A stretch of 64,000 bases of DNA from JBKBIP01 sp046297495 (GTDB lineage Bacteria; Planctomycetota; Planctomycetia; Gemmatales; Gemmataceae). Under the pieces are notes generated by a model. The model saw only the letters and a program-made list of their open reading frames with translations, had not been told where the DNA came from and ran no database searches. The DNA lies in NCBI GenBank assembly GCA_046297495.1, contig JBKBIP010000019.1, positions 1 to 64,000 on the forward strand, in the 5' to 3' direction. The position numbers were made by a program, and so were the translations under genes. Shown one piece after another: positions 54,236 to 62,487 of this stretch (position 1 is its first letter; the number at the start of each line of letters is the position of its first letter).

Positions 54236-54251
54236 AGCAAGGATTGTGCCA
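54236..54251 (-). promoter_or_regulatory. Candidate sigma-54 (-24/-12) promoter upstream of groEL-A
   Basis: On the minus strand the sequence is TGGCACAATCCTTGCT, which fits the RpoN consensus TGGCAC-N5-TTGCW with exact spacing. Start of transcription would be near 54225, leaving a leader of about 125 bases before groEL-A. I see no CIRCE (TTAGCACTC-N9-GAGTGCTAA) element there. Sigma-54 control would require an activator whose site is not identified. Confidence 0.55.
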
Positions 54252-54413
54252 GAGAGAAAGACTTACACAAGATGTTAATTGGTAGATGGTTATGAAAAAT
54301 CCATCATTTTCCCATCACGACCCACGCTGTCAATGTGGCAGATAAGAACAGTTGAGCAGGTCAAAAATGTCACGCGGCGAAGCGGTCGCGGAAACTTGCC
54401 GATGGGGCTGGTG

Positions 54414-54460
54414 GATTCATCGTTTCGCGTGGGCCATCGGGTGCGTGAAACGATGAATCA
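54414..54460. repeat. Dispersed palindrome family D, copy 6
   Basis: gattcatcgtttcgcgt pairs with gcgtgaaacgatgaatc around about 12 bases, in the divergent spacer between groEL-A and cimA. It lies about 40 bases before the cimA promoter candidate. Confidence 0.8.
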
Positions 54461-54499
54461 CCTGGCAACGAAGTCTATTTTTGCTTCTTTTGTTCCTCA

Positions 54500-54527
54500 T
54501 TGACTTTCCCCCTTCCCTGTCTTACAT
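54500..54527 (+). promoter_or_regulatory. Candidate sigma-70 promoter for the cimA leader
   Basis: TTGACT (54500-54505) and TTACAT (54522-54527) are 16 bases apart. Transcription would begin near 54534, about 54 bases before the leader peptide start at 54588. Confidence 0.5.
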
Positions 54528-54587
54528 TCAAAGAGAATGGATCATTTTCGCATTCGAGGTCCAAGAACCGTGTTCCGACCCTACCCC

Positions 54588-54665
54588 ATGTCGCTGACGC
54601 CGATCGCCATTCGCGGGGCGCAGGGAGTGCGCCAAGTACAAGTCGTTGTGATGGCAGAGGAGTGA
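54588..54665 (+). CDS. Putative leader peptide of the cimA attenuator (25 aa)
   Basis: An ATG at 54588 opens 25 codons ending TGA at 54663-54665. The peptide begins MSLTPIAIRG (two Ile codons flanking Ala) and ends with QVQVVVMAEE, with five Val codons in its second half, three of them consecutive. Such runs of the regulated amino acids are how ribosome stalling is sensed in branched-chain attenuators. CimA makes the isoleucine precursor citramalate. The peptide is followed by a small hairpin (ggttcg/cgaacc, about 54675-54690) and a perfect terminator before cimA. It is not related to any peptide I recognise, so the call rests on context. Confidence 0.55.
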   Translation: MSLTPIAIRGAQGVRQVQVVVMAEE

Positions 54666-54708
54666 CGCTTTCGGGGTTCGCGGTCGAACCGTTTCTTTCG
54701 CAGATACC

Positions 54709-54740
54709 GGCCCTGAAGCACTCCGCTTCAGGGCCTTTTT
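54709..54740 (+). terminator. Perfect terminator hairpin in the cimA leader
   Basis: GGCCCTGAAGC (54709-54719) pairs over all 11 bases with GCTTCAGGGCC (54725-54735), with loop actcc, followed by TTTTT. It ends 17 bases before the cimA start, so it must be bypassed for expression, as expected of an attenuator. Confidence 0.75.
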
Positions 54741-54757
54741 CTTTGGGTAGGGGGATC

Positions 54758-56374
54758 ATGGCACGCATCTTTCTGTATGACACCACGCTCCGCGACGGCA
54801 GCCAGGGGGAGGGAGTCAACTTCTCCTTGCAGGACAAGCTCTTGATCACGCGCCGGCTCGATGAGTTGGGCATCGACTTCATCGAGGGGGGCTATCCGCT
54901 GTCCAATCCGAAGGACTTCGAGTATTTCCAGGAAGTCCGCCAGTTGCCGCTCAAACATGCCCAGATTGCCGCCTTCGGCATGACACGCCGCAAGGGGGTC
55001 GAGGCTGCCCAGGATACCTGCGTCAAGGCGCTGCTCGACGCCCAGACCCCCATCGTGACCATCGTGGGCAAAACCTGGGACTTGCACGTCCGCGATGTCC
55101 TGAACACGACATTGGAAGAAAACCTGCGCATGATCGGCGATTCGGTGGCTTGCTGCAAACAAGCGGGGCGGCAGGTGTTCTATGATGCCGAGCACTTCTT
55201 CGATGGCTTTCGCCATAGCCCGGACTACGCCTTGCAAACACTGCGCACGGCCCAGGATGCCGGCGCGACGGTGATCATTCTGTGCGATACCAACGGCGGC
55301 ACACTCCCTGACGCCATCGCCGCCGCCGTGGGCCGAGTGAAAAACGAGCTGCATGTCGAGATCGGCATCCATTGTCACAATGACTGCGATGTGGCAGTAG
55401 CCAACAGCCTAGCCGCCGTCAGCCGGGGAGCGACGCAGGTGCAAGGGACCATCAACGGCATCGGCGAGCGCTGCGGTAACGCCGACCTGGTGAGCGTCAT
55501 CGCCAACCTGGCCTTGAAGCTCGGCCAGGACGTGCTGCGCGACGGCAGCCTGGCCCGGCTCACCGAGGTATCCCGCTATGTGTATGAGATCGCCAATATG
55601 AATTTTCGCTCCAATCAACCGTTTGTCGGCGCCAGCGCCTTCGCCCACAAAGGGGGGATGCACACCCACGCCATCGCCCGCAACCCGGCCAGCTACGAAC
55701 ACATTGACCCCGCGCTGGTCGGCAACGAACGCCGCATTCTGGTCAGCGAGTTGTCGGGACAATCGACGATCCTGGCCAAGACGACCAAATACGCCATCAC
55801 CCACGACCGCGCGCTGATGACCCAGATTCTCAGTCAGGTGCAGGATTTGGAAAACGCGGGCTACGAATTCGAGGCGGCGGAAGCGTCGTTTGATCTGCTG
55901 GTGAAGAAAGCCGTTGGCCAGTATCAGCCCAAGTTCGAGCGGCTCAACTATCGCGTCGGCATCGAGGCGGACCAAGCTGGCAACCCCGTCACCGAGGCCA
56001 CGGTCAAAATCCGCGTCGGCGAGCAGGTGCAGCACACCGTCGCTGAGGGGGACGGCCCCGTCAACGCCCTCGACGGCGCCTTGCGCAAGGCCTTGCAAGC
56101 CTTCTATCCGAACTTGGCCGAGATGCAGCTGGTCGATTATAAGGTACGGGTCGTCAACTCACGAGCCGGCACCGCCGCCCGCGTGCGCGTCGTGATTGAA
56201 TCCCGTGACGGTGACGCGGTATGGGGAACCGTCGGCGTCAGTGAAAACATCATCGAAGCCAGCTGGCTGGCCTTGGTCGATAGTTTCGAGTACAAGTTGT
56301 TCAAGGACGAGGAGAGCCGCCAGCAGGCGTTGCCACCGGCGGATCAGTTGGCCGCTGCGCGCATTGGGAGTTAA
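54758..56374 (+). CDS. cimA: (R)-citramalate synthase
   Basis: I start at ATG 54758, after taggggg; the frame is open further upstream but would run through the terminator hairpin. The 538-residue protein has the HMG-CoA lyase-like TIM barrel (LYDTTLRDGSQGEGVNFSLQ, DFIEGGYPLSNPKDFEYF, CDTNGGTLPDAI, IHCHNDCDVAVANSL, NGIGERCGNADL) and a C-terminal LeuA-type regulatory domain (about 400-520). The N-terminus with GIDFIEGGYPLSNPKD and total length fit the CimA family rather than isopropylmalate synthase. It condenses pyruvate and acetyl-CoA to citramalate, the threonine-independent route to 2-oxobutanoate and isoleucine. Feedback by isoleucine is known for the family. Confidence 0.9.
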   Translation: MARIFLYDTTLRDGSQGEGVNFSLQDKLLITRRLDELGIDFIEGGYPLSNPKDFEYFQEVRQLPLKHAQIAAFGMTRRKGVEAAQDTCVKALLDAQTPIVTIVGKTWDLHVRDVLNTTLEENLRMIGDSVACCKQAGRQVFYDAEHFFDGFRHSPDYALQTLRTAQDAGATVIILCDTNGGTLPDAIAAAVGRVKNELHVEIGIHCHNDCDVAVANSLAAVSRGATQVQGTINGIGERCGNADLVSVIANLALKLGQDVLRDGSLARLTEVSRYVYEIANMNFRSNQPFVGASAFAHKGGMHTHAIARNPASYEHIDPALVGNERRILVSELSGQSTILAKTTKYAITHDRALMTQILSQVQDLENAGYEFEAAEASFDLLVKKAVGQYQPKFERLNYRVGIEADQAGNPVTEATVKIRVGEQVQHTVAEGDGPVNALDGALRKALQAFYPNLAEMQLVDYKVRVVNSRAGTAARVRVVIESRDGDAVWGTVGVSENIIEASWLALVDSFEYKLFKDEESRQQALPPADQLAAARIGS

Positions 56375-56470
56375 TCCGGACGACATTCATGAATAGTAGT
56401 CGAGTTTTGATTTTACAGACGCTGTCCAAATACGGTTTTATTGTCTTGCAATATGCTCTCAGGATGCCTT

Positions 56471-59383
56471 ATGACCACTGAACTACCCAAACAATACGAC
56501 CCCCGCGCGGCTCAGCAAAAGTGGCTGCAATTCTGGAATGAACGGGGGTATTTCCATAGCCGGCCCGATCCGAATCGGGAGCCGTTTTGCATTGTCATTC
56601 CGCCGCCGAACGTCACCGGCGCCCTGCACATGGGACATGCCCTGAACAATACCCTGCAAGACGTGCTCATTCGTTGGCGGCGCATGCAGGGGTACAACAC
56701 GCTCTGGGTGCCGGGGACCGATCACGCTGGCATCGCCACGCAAGCGACGGTCGAAAAACGATTGCGTGAAGAAGAAGGCAGGACGCGCCACGACATCGGC
56801 CGCGAAGGCTTGGTGCAACGCATCTGGCAGTGGAAAGATCAATACGAGGCGCGCATCCTGAACCAACTGCGCGAAATGGGCTGTAGCTGCGACTGGCAGC
56901 GGACGCGCTTCACGCTGGATGATGTGTGCGCCCGGGCCGTGCGCCAGACGTTTTTCAATCTGTTCAAGGATGGTTTGATCTATCGTGGCAAGCGGTTGGT
57001 CAATTGGGATACCCAGCTGCAAACCGCCGTGGCCGATGATGAAATCTTCGAGGAAAACATCAAAGGCGGCTTCTGGACGTTTCGCTATCCGGTGCAGGGG
57101 AGCGATGAATTTATTCGTTTCTCCACGACGCGCCCGGAAACCATGCTCGGCGACACGGCGGTGGCGGTGCATCCCGACGATCCCCGCTACCAGCATCTCA
57201 TCGGCAAGATGGTGACCATTCCGCTAGTGAACCGAGCCATTCCCATCATCGCCGACGCGGAGCTGGTCGATCCGACACTGGGAACGGGGGCCGTGAAGGT
57301 GACGCCAGCCCACGATCCCAACGACTATGCCTGCGGCCTACGCCACAACTTGCCGATGATCAACATTCTCAATCCCGATGGCACGATCAACGCCAACGGC
57401 AGGCCGTTTGCTGGCTTGGATCGTTATGTGGCGCGAGAACGTGTCACCGAGGAGATGGAGAAACTCGGTCTGTTCGAGGGGCGCGAGGATCGGGACATTC
57501 CTCTAAAACACAGTGACCGCAGCAAGACGCCAGTGGAGCCGTATCTGTCCGATCAATGGTTCGTGAAGATGGCCGACTTGGCCCAAGCGGCGCTAGATGC
57601 CGTCGCCGATGGCCGGGTCACTTTCTTCCCGACCCGCTATGCCAAGACCTACCTCGATTGGCTCGGCGAGAAACGAGACTGGTGCATCAGCCGGCAGTTG
57701 TGGTGGGGACATCGCATTCCCATCTGGTACGCCCGCTGCCCCGAAGCGGAGTTGAAACGAGCCTTCGCCGACCGCGCCGACGTGTTCTGGCGGCTGGACG
57801 ACGAGAACGGCCAATGGGAAATCTGCGCGCTCGATGACCTGCCCGCGGATGCCCTGGGGCCGAAGTATCCGCTGGAACAAGATGCCGACGTGCTCGATAC
57901 CTGGTTCAGCTCCGCCTTGTGGCCGCACTCCACGCTCGGTTGGCCGGAACCGACGGCGGAGCTGCGGTACTACTATCCAACCAGTGTGTTAGTCACGAGC
58001 CGTGACATCATCACCCTCTGGGTGGCCCGCATGGTGATCACGGGATTGTACAACTGTCAACAAGTGCCGTTTCACCATGTGTATATTCATCCCAAAATTC
58101 TCGATGGTTTCGGCATCACGATGAGTAAAACCAAAGGGAACGGCGTCGATCCATTGGAAATCATTGAACGCTATGGCACGGATGCCTTACGCTTCGTGAT
58201 GGTCATGCTGGCGACGGAAACTCAGGACAGCCGATTGCCGGTTTCCAATGTGTGCCCGCATTGCGATCACCTGGTTCCCGTCAAGGAAGAACACATGGAT
58301 TGGAAAGCGGGAAGGCCCAAAGAGAAGATCAAATGTCCGAACTGTAAAAAACCGTTTCGTCCAGGAGGTCCTTGGCACGCTCCGCATCCAGAACTGCCCA
58401 CGGCGCGACAGGCAGCGGAAAAATTTGAACAGGGCCGTAACTTCGCCAACAAGCTGTGGAACGCGGCCCGGTTTCTGCTCATGAATCTGGAAGGGTACCG
58501 CCCCGAGGCGCTGCGCCTGGAGGACTTGGCTAACGAGGACCGTTGGATTCTCAGTCGGCTGACATCGACTGTGGCCCAGGTGACGGAACAACTGGAGAAT
58601 TATCATTTCAGTGACGTGGCCCGGATGATTTATGACTTCACCTGGTCGGAATTCTGCGATTGGTACGTCGAGATGAGCAAAGGCCGGTTGCGCGACCCGG
58701 CAAGCCGGCCGTTGGCCCAGCGCCTGCTTGCCGGCGTGCTCGACGCCATCTTGCGCCTGGTGCAGCCGATCATGCCGTTCGTGGCCGAGACGATCTGGCA
58801 AGCGCTCAATGAAGCCGCCTTCGAGCGCGGCCTACTAACTCCCGAACCGGCGACCGAAAGCGTGGTCATGGCCCCCTGGCCGCGCTTTCCGACCGAATGG
58901 ATCGACCGCGAACGGGAGCAGCGCACCGAACGCTTGAAGGACCTAGTGCGTTTCATCCGTGAGGTGCGTCATCACTTCATGATCGATCCCAAGGTGACGC
59001 TGCAAGTGCATGTGCGCTGTGACGCGGCGGAGACGGCCTATTTCCAGCGCCTGGCCCCGTTCACGGAGCAGATCGAAGGCGCCCGGCTGGGGGGGACCGG
59101 CCCCGATGTCGCCAAACCGCCCCATTCGGCGACGCACGTACACCCCGAGTACGAAGCCTACGTCTGCTTGGAAGGGCTGATCGACATTGAGGCCGAGAGC
59201 CAACGCCTGGAAAAACGCCTGGCCGAGAAGCGGAAACACCTGCAAAGCTCACAAGCCAAGCTCGACAACCCCAACTTCCGCGACAAGGCCCCCGCCGAAG
59301 TCGTGCAACAACAACGCGACCTGGTAGCCGACTTGCACAACCAGATTCGCGTGCTGGAGGCGAATCTGGCGGATTTGCGGTAA
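56471..59383 (+). CDS. valS: Valyl-tRNA synthetase with zinc-ribbon-like insertion
   Basis: ATG 56471 follows caggatg. The 970-residue protein has the class I motifs HMGH (residues 53-56 in NVTGALHMGHALNNT) and TMSKT (550-554), the CP1 editing domain (STTRPETMLGDTAVAVHPDD), the anticodon-binding region (WSEFCDWYVEMSKGRL) and a C-terminal coiled-coil arm (RLEKRLAEKRKHLQSSQAKL). Between the KMSKS loop and the stem-contact helix (KFEQGRNFANKLWNAARF) lies an extra segment of about 45 residues with two CPxC pairs (C595/C598 and C622/C625) that looks like a zinc ribbon. It charges tRNA-Val and edits mischarged threonine. It is the next gene after cimA on the same strand. Confidence 0.95.
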   Translation: MTTELPKQYDPRAAQQKWLQFWNERGYFHSRPDPNREPFCIVIPPPNVTGALHMGHALNNTLQDVLIRWRRMQGYNTLWVPGTDHAGIATQATVEKRLREEEGRTRHDIGREGLVQRIWQWKDQYEARILNQLREMGCSCDWQRTRFTLDDVCARAVRQTFFNLFKDGLIYRGKRLVNWDTQLQTAVADDEIFEENIKGGFWTFRYPVQGSDEFIRFSTTRPETMLGDTAVAVHPDDPRYQHLIGKMVTIPLVNRAIPIIADAELVDPTLGTGAVKVTPAHDPNDYACGLRHNLPMINILNPDGTINANGRPFAGLDRYVARERVTEEMEKLGLFEGREDRDIPLKHSDRSKTPVEPYLSDQWFVKMADLAQAALDAVADGRVTFFPTRYAKTYLDWLGEKRDWCISRQLWWGHRIPIWYARCPEAELKRAFADRADVFWRLDDENGQWEICALDDLPADALGPKYPLEQDADVLDTWFSSALWPHSTLGWPEPTAELRYYYPTSVLVTSRDIITLWVARMVITGLYNCQQVPFHHVYIHPKILDGFGITMSKTKGNGVDPLEIIERYGTDALRFVMVMLATETQDSRLPVSNVCPHCDHLVPVKEEHMDWKAGRPKEKIKCPNCKKPFRPGGPWHAPHPELPTARQAAEKFEQGRNFANKLWNAARFLLMNLEGYRPEALRLEDLANEDRWILSRLTSTVAQVTEQLENYHFSDVARMIYDFTWSEFCDWYVEMSKGRLRDPASRPLAQRLLAGVLDAILRLVQPIMPFVAETIWQALNEAAFERGLLTPEPATESVVMAPWPRFPTEWIDREREQRTERLKDLVRFIREVRHHFMIDPKVTLQVHVRCDAAETAYFQRLAPFTEQIEGARLGGTGPDVAKPPHSATHVHPEYEAYVCLEGLIDIEAESQRLEKRLAEKRKHLQSSQAKLDNPNFRDKAPAEVVQQQRDLVADLHNQIRVLEANLADLR

Positions 59384-59435
59384 GATGTTGACACCAAGAG
59401 CCTAATGGACTCACCATTGTCATTCGCGGTTTTTC

Positions 59436-59501
59436 GTTTAGCGACGCTTCGTGGAAGAAGCGTTGCGGGTAGTCCAACGCTTCCACAAAGCGTCGCTAAA
59501 C
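59436..59501. repeat. Dispersed palindrome family C
   Basis: gtttagcgacgcttcgtgga extends through agaagcgttg. It pairs with ccaacgcttcc and acaaagcgtcgctaaac, giving a stem of about 28 bp with one bulge. It lies between valS and the MarR gene. The in-frame start at 59451 for the MarR gene falls inside it and should be rejected. Confidence 0.8.
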
Positions 59502-59567
59502 ATGGGTTTGTTTGTCGCGTCTAAAATCCGTCTGGACAATTATTGTTTGGCCAAGTATGATGAAGCC

Positions 59568-60059
59568 ATGACTGGGCCGCTTTCATCCCGGATGCCGCGC
59601 TTCGATTCGCTGGAACAGGAAGTGTTCCTGAACCTGTGGCGGACGTATGATCGGCTACGCCTGTTGGAGGATGAGCTGTTCAGCCAATTCGAGCTGACGC
59701 CGCAACAGTACAACGTGTTGCGTTTGCTGCGGGCCGAGCATCCGGGGAGTCTGCCTACGTTGACCTTGGCTCATCGGCTGGTGTCGCGCGCTCCCGACAT
59801 CACCCGCATGGTGGACAAGCTGGAGCGGCGCGGCCTGGTGGCGCGCGAACGACCAGCGGACAATCGCCGCACGGTGCGCGTGGCCATCACCGACGCGGGC
59901 ATGCGCCTGTTGGACCGAATGGCCGAGCCGTTGCGCCAGTGCCACCGGCGCCAGCTCGGCCACCTCAGCACCCAGGAGCTGAAGAAGCTATGCACGCTGT
60001 TACAGGACGCCCGCCAACCACACGAAGAAGAAAATAGCAGCTGGCGGAAACGACTATGA
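59568..60059 (+). CDS. MarR family transcriptional regulator
   Basis: I start at ATG 59568 (MTGPLSSRMPRFDSLEQEVF) because the longer frame runs through a palindrome. The 163-residue protein has the MarR winged helix-turn-helix: LTPQQYNVLRLLRAEHPGSL, TLAHRLVSRAPDITRMVDKLE (recognition region) and the wing GLVARERPADNRRTVRVAIT, then a dimerisation helix. MarR proteins bind palindromic operators and are released by small aromatic ligands or oxidants. The next gene on the strand is an FAD oxidoreductase, a plausible target; the intervening 194 bp contains a family G repeat. Confidence 0.88.
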   Translation: MTGPLSSRMPRFDSLEQEVFLNLWRTYDRLRLLEDELFSQFELTPQQYNVLRLLRAEHPGSLPTLTLAHRLVSRAPDITRMVDKLERRGLVARERPADNRRTVRVAITDAGMRLLDRMAEPLRQCHRRQLGHLSTQELKKLCTLLQDARQPHEEENSSWRKRL

Positions 60060-60120
60060 GTGCCCCGTTGGGCCAGAACGTACCCGATCGCGTCCGCTTT
60101 CATTCCACCGTCAAGTTGCG

Positions 60121-60163
60121 GCAGGTGATAAAGGGGGGTGGGGTGGAATGGAACAATGAAACC
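60121..60163 (+). repeat. Dispersed G-rich motif family G, copy 3
   Basis: gcaggtgataaaggggggtg runs into gggtggaatggaac and aatgaaacc. Copies 1 (15768) and 2 (38443, reversed) share the G-run to ggaatggaacaatgaaac junction. Confidence 0.7.
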
Positions 60164-60253
60164 AAGTCATTGATGTTAGCCAGTAACGCGCTGTCTATGC
60201 AATAAGACAAGTTCAAACCGGAATAGGTTCACTGCTTCACGAGAGGAATCATC

Positions 60254-61504
60254 ATGGCATCCGTGTCACCGGAACATTGTGATGTGGTCGTCATCGGCGG
60301 CGGGCCGGCGGGAGCGACGGCGGCCACGCTCATCGCGCAACAGGGCTATCGAGTGCGTCTCTTCGAGCGGGAACGGTTTCCGCGCTTTCACATCGGTGAA
60401 TCGCTGATACCAATGACGTATTGGGTGCTCCAACGGCTCAACATGCTCGACAAGCTGCGGAACAGTCATCACGTCAAGAAGTACAGCGTCCAGTTCGTCA
60501 ACGAGCGCGGCAAGCTGTCGGAGCCGTTCTACTTTCTCGATCATCGGCCCCATGAAAGCTCGCAGACCTGGCAAGTGTATCGCCAGGAATTCGATCAGAT
60601 GCTGTTGGACAATGCCCGCGAACAGGGGGTGGCCGTCGAGGAAGGAACGCGGGTGGTGGAAGTGCTGTTCGAGGGGCAGCGGGCCGTCGGCGCGCGGACG
60701 CAAGACGACAGTGGCCAGACACGAGAAGTGCGCTGCCAAGTCGTGGTCGATGCCAGCGGCCAAAGCTCCCTCATCATGAGCCGCTTGGGGCTGCGCGAGT
60801 GGGACCCGGTCTTGAAGAAAGCCGCCCTGTGGACCTACTGGGAAGGGGCCTACCGCGACACTGGCCGCGACGAAGGGGCGACGCTGGTGATGGCCACGCG
60901 CGGCAAGAAGGGCTGGTTCTGGTACATTCCCCTGCGTCATAATATCGTCAGCGTCGGCGTGGTGGCCGCCTATGACTACCTATTCCTGAATCGGGACAGC
61001 AAGGACCACGAGCAAATTTACTTCGAAGAAGTGGAGCGTTGCCCCGCCTTGCCGGAACGGATCGCCCATGCCCAACGCTGTGGTCCCTATCGAGCGGCCA
61101 AGGAATACTCCTACCGCTCACGCCAGGCGGCCGGCGATGGCTGGGTGTTGGTCGGCGATGCTTACGGCTTTCTCGACCCGCTGTACTCGTCCGGCGTGCT
61201 CTTGGCCTTGAAGTCGGGACAGTTGGCCGCCGACGCGGTGACGGAGGGATTGGCGAACAAGGACACCTCGGCGGCGCAGCTTGGCAAATGGGAGGCGGAC
61301 TACGTGCGCGGCATGGAGCGCATGCGCCGGCTCGTGGTGGCCTATTACGACGGCTTCAGCTTTGGCCGCTTCGTCCGCACCTATCCGCACCTCAAGGGAC
61401 ACCTAACCGACTTGCTCATTGGCGATCTGTTCAAGGACGAGCTGGATGAAGTTTGGGAACCGATGGAAACCATCCGCGCCGAGCAGGCGGCGGAGGCGGA
61501 CTGA
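60254..61504 (+). CDS. FAD-dependent oxidoreductase of the flavin halogenase/geranylgeranyl reductase group
   Basis: The 416-residue protein starts with the Rossmann motif VVVIGGGPAGATAATLIA (GxGxxG variant), RFHIGESLIPM near residue 50, a GD motif in WVLVGDAYGFLDPLYSSGV near residue 295, and KKGWFWYIPL, which fits the WxWxIP motif known from flavin-dependent halogenases. However, many non-halogenating relatives keep these motifs, and the halogenase-specific Lys region cannot be identified with confidence. An oxidoreductase acting on an aromatic or isoprenoid substrate is a safe call. It follows a MarR gene that may control it. Confidence 0.8.
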   Translation: MASVSPEHCDVVVIGGGPAGATAATLIAQQGYRVRLFERERFPRFHIGESLIPMTYWVLQRLNMLDKLRNSHHVKKYSVQFVNERGKLSEPFYFLDHRPHESSQTWQVYRQEFDQMLLDNAREQGVAVEEGTRVVEVLFEGQRAVGARTQDDSGQTREVRCQVVVDASGQSSLIMSRLGLREWDPVLKKAALWTYWEGAYRDTGRDEGATLVMATRGKKGWFWYIPLRHNIVSVGVVAAYDYLFLNRDSKDHEQIYFEEVERCPALPERIAHAQRCGPYRAAKEYSYRSRQAAGDGWVLVGDAYGFLDPLYSSGVLLALKSGQLAADAVTEGLANKDTSAAQLGKWEADYVRGMERMRRLVVAYYDGFSFGRFVRTYPHLKGHLTDLLIGDLFKDELDEVWEPMETIRAEQAAEAD

Positions 61505-61535
61505 TCACGGGGAAAAAGTGCCTGCCTGGTGTCCC

Positions 61536-61796
61536 CTATTTCTTCCGTTGTAGCTCTTGCACGACATCGGCGACCAGCGCGGGATTGTCTTGCTGCACCA
61601 GGCAATCGATCCGCGCCTGCGACAAACCCAAGGTTTGCAAGGCGGCGACGATCTGCTTCCACACCCGCTGGCGTTTCTTACCGGTCGCCAAGTACAACTC
61701 ACTCACCAACTCCGCCAAGCGCTGCAGCTTGATGGCGTCAATGTTATCGTAATAGCGTTTAATGATCTTCTGCTGATGGGGCGTGTAATCCGTCAT
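61536..61796 (-). CDS. Small conserved helical protein of unknown function (86 aa)
   Basis: MTDYTPHQQKIIKRYYDNID is followed by IKLQRLAELVSELYLATGKK and RVWKQIVAALQTLGLSQARI and an Ala/Val-rich tail. It is predicted all-helical, with a basic middle (GKKRQRVWK). I do not assign a family, but the compact, well-formed sequence and ATG with an upstream ggagag (read on its strand) favour a real gene over chance. It overlaps nothing and sits between the convergent FAD enzyme and the divergent dtd. Confidence 0.7.
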   Translation of the reverse strand: MTDYTPHQQKIIKRYYDNIDAIKLQRLAELVSELYLATGKKRQRVWKQIVAALQTLGLSQARIDCLVQQDNPALVADVVQELQRKK

Positions 61797-61938
61797 GGTT
61801 CACTCTCCTTGCGCATCTGGCCCAAGAGACCGGCTTGGGCACACACTCGTCAACTGGCAATCTGGTCAAGCCAACCAAGCTCTCTTATGCTATAACTTTC
61901 AGGCACGATTTCGTAAAGAGAAGGAGAACCGCCGCGCC

Positions 61939-62379
61939 ATGCGTGCCTTGCTACAACGTGTGTCCCAAGCCTGTGTGCGCACCGACGGCGCGGAGGTGGG
62001 CCGGATTGGACGCGGGCTGCTGGTGCTGCTCGGCGTACATCAATCGGACACCGCCGAGCACGCACGCTGGCTGGCCGACAAGGTGGCGGGGCTGCGTCTG
62101 TTCGCCGACGACGCGGGAAAAATGAACCGCGATGTCACGGAGATCGGCGGCGAAGTGCTGGTGGTCAGTCAATTCACGCTGTACGGCGATTGTCGCAAAG
62201 GACGCCGGCCCAGCTTCATCGACTCGGCGGGCCCCGACGTGGCCATTCCGCTCTATGAGGCGTTCATCGCGGCGCTGCGCGAGCACGGCCTCCCTGTGGC
62301 CACCGGCCGCTTCGGCGCCATGATGCAAGTGGAGCTAGTTAATGACGGGCCAGTAACATTGATCGTGGATAGCAAATAG
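61939..62379 (+). CDS. dtd: D-aminoacyl-tRNA deacylase
   Basis: ATG 61939 has aaggag 18 bases upstream and gives 146 residues, the family length. The N-terminus MRALLQRVSQACVRTDGAEV is typical, with GLLVLLGVHQSDT next. The catalytic segments VVSQFTLYGDCRKGRRPSF (SQxTL) and ATGRFGAMMQVELVNDGPVT (GxP-like motif region NDGPVT) are intact. The enzyme removes D-amino acids from tRNA. The longer frame from 61795 overlaps the small minus-strand gene and should be rejected. Confidence 0.93.
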   Translation: MRALLQRVSQACVRTDGAEVGRIGRGLLVLLGVHQSDTAEHARWLADKVAGLRLFADDAGKMNRDVTEIGGEVLVVSQFTLYGDCRKGRRPSFIDSAGPDVAIPLYEAFIAALREHGLPVATGRFGAMMQVELVNDGPVTLIVDSK

Positions 62380-62465
62380 CTTTCAGCGGTCAGCGGTTAG
62401 TGACTAGCAATTGCTCATTGGCTGAAACAGATGTTATTCAGTTAATTTACTGACCGCTGAAAGCT
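62378..62465. repeat. Inverted repeat between dtd and the transporter gene
   Basis: AGCTTTCAGCGGTCAG (62378-62393, including the dtd stop) is an exact reverse complement of 62450-62465. A further aaagct half copy follows at 62468-62473. Confidence 0.75.
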
Positions 62466-62487
62466 GAAAGCTAATGGAGAAGCCCTG

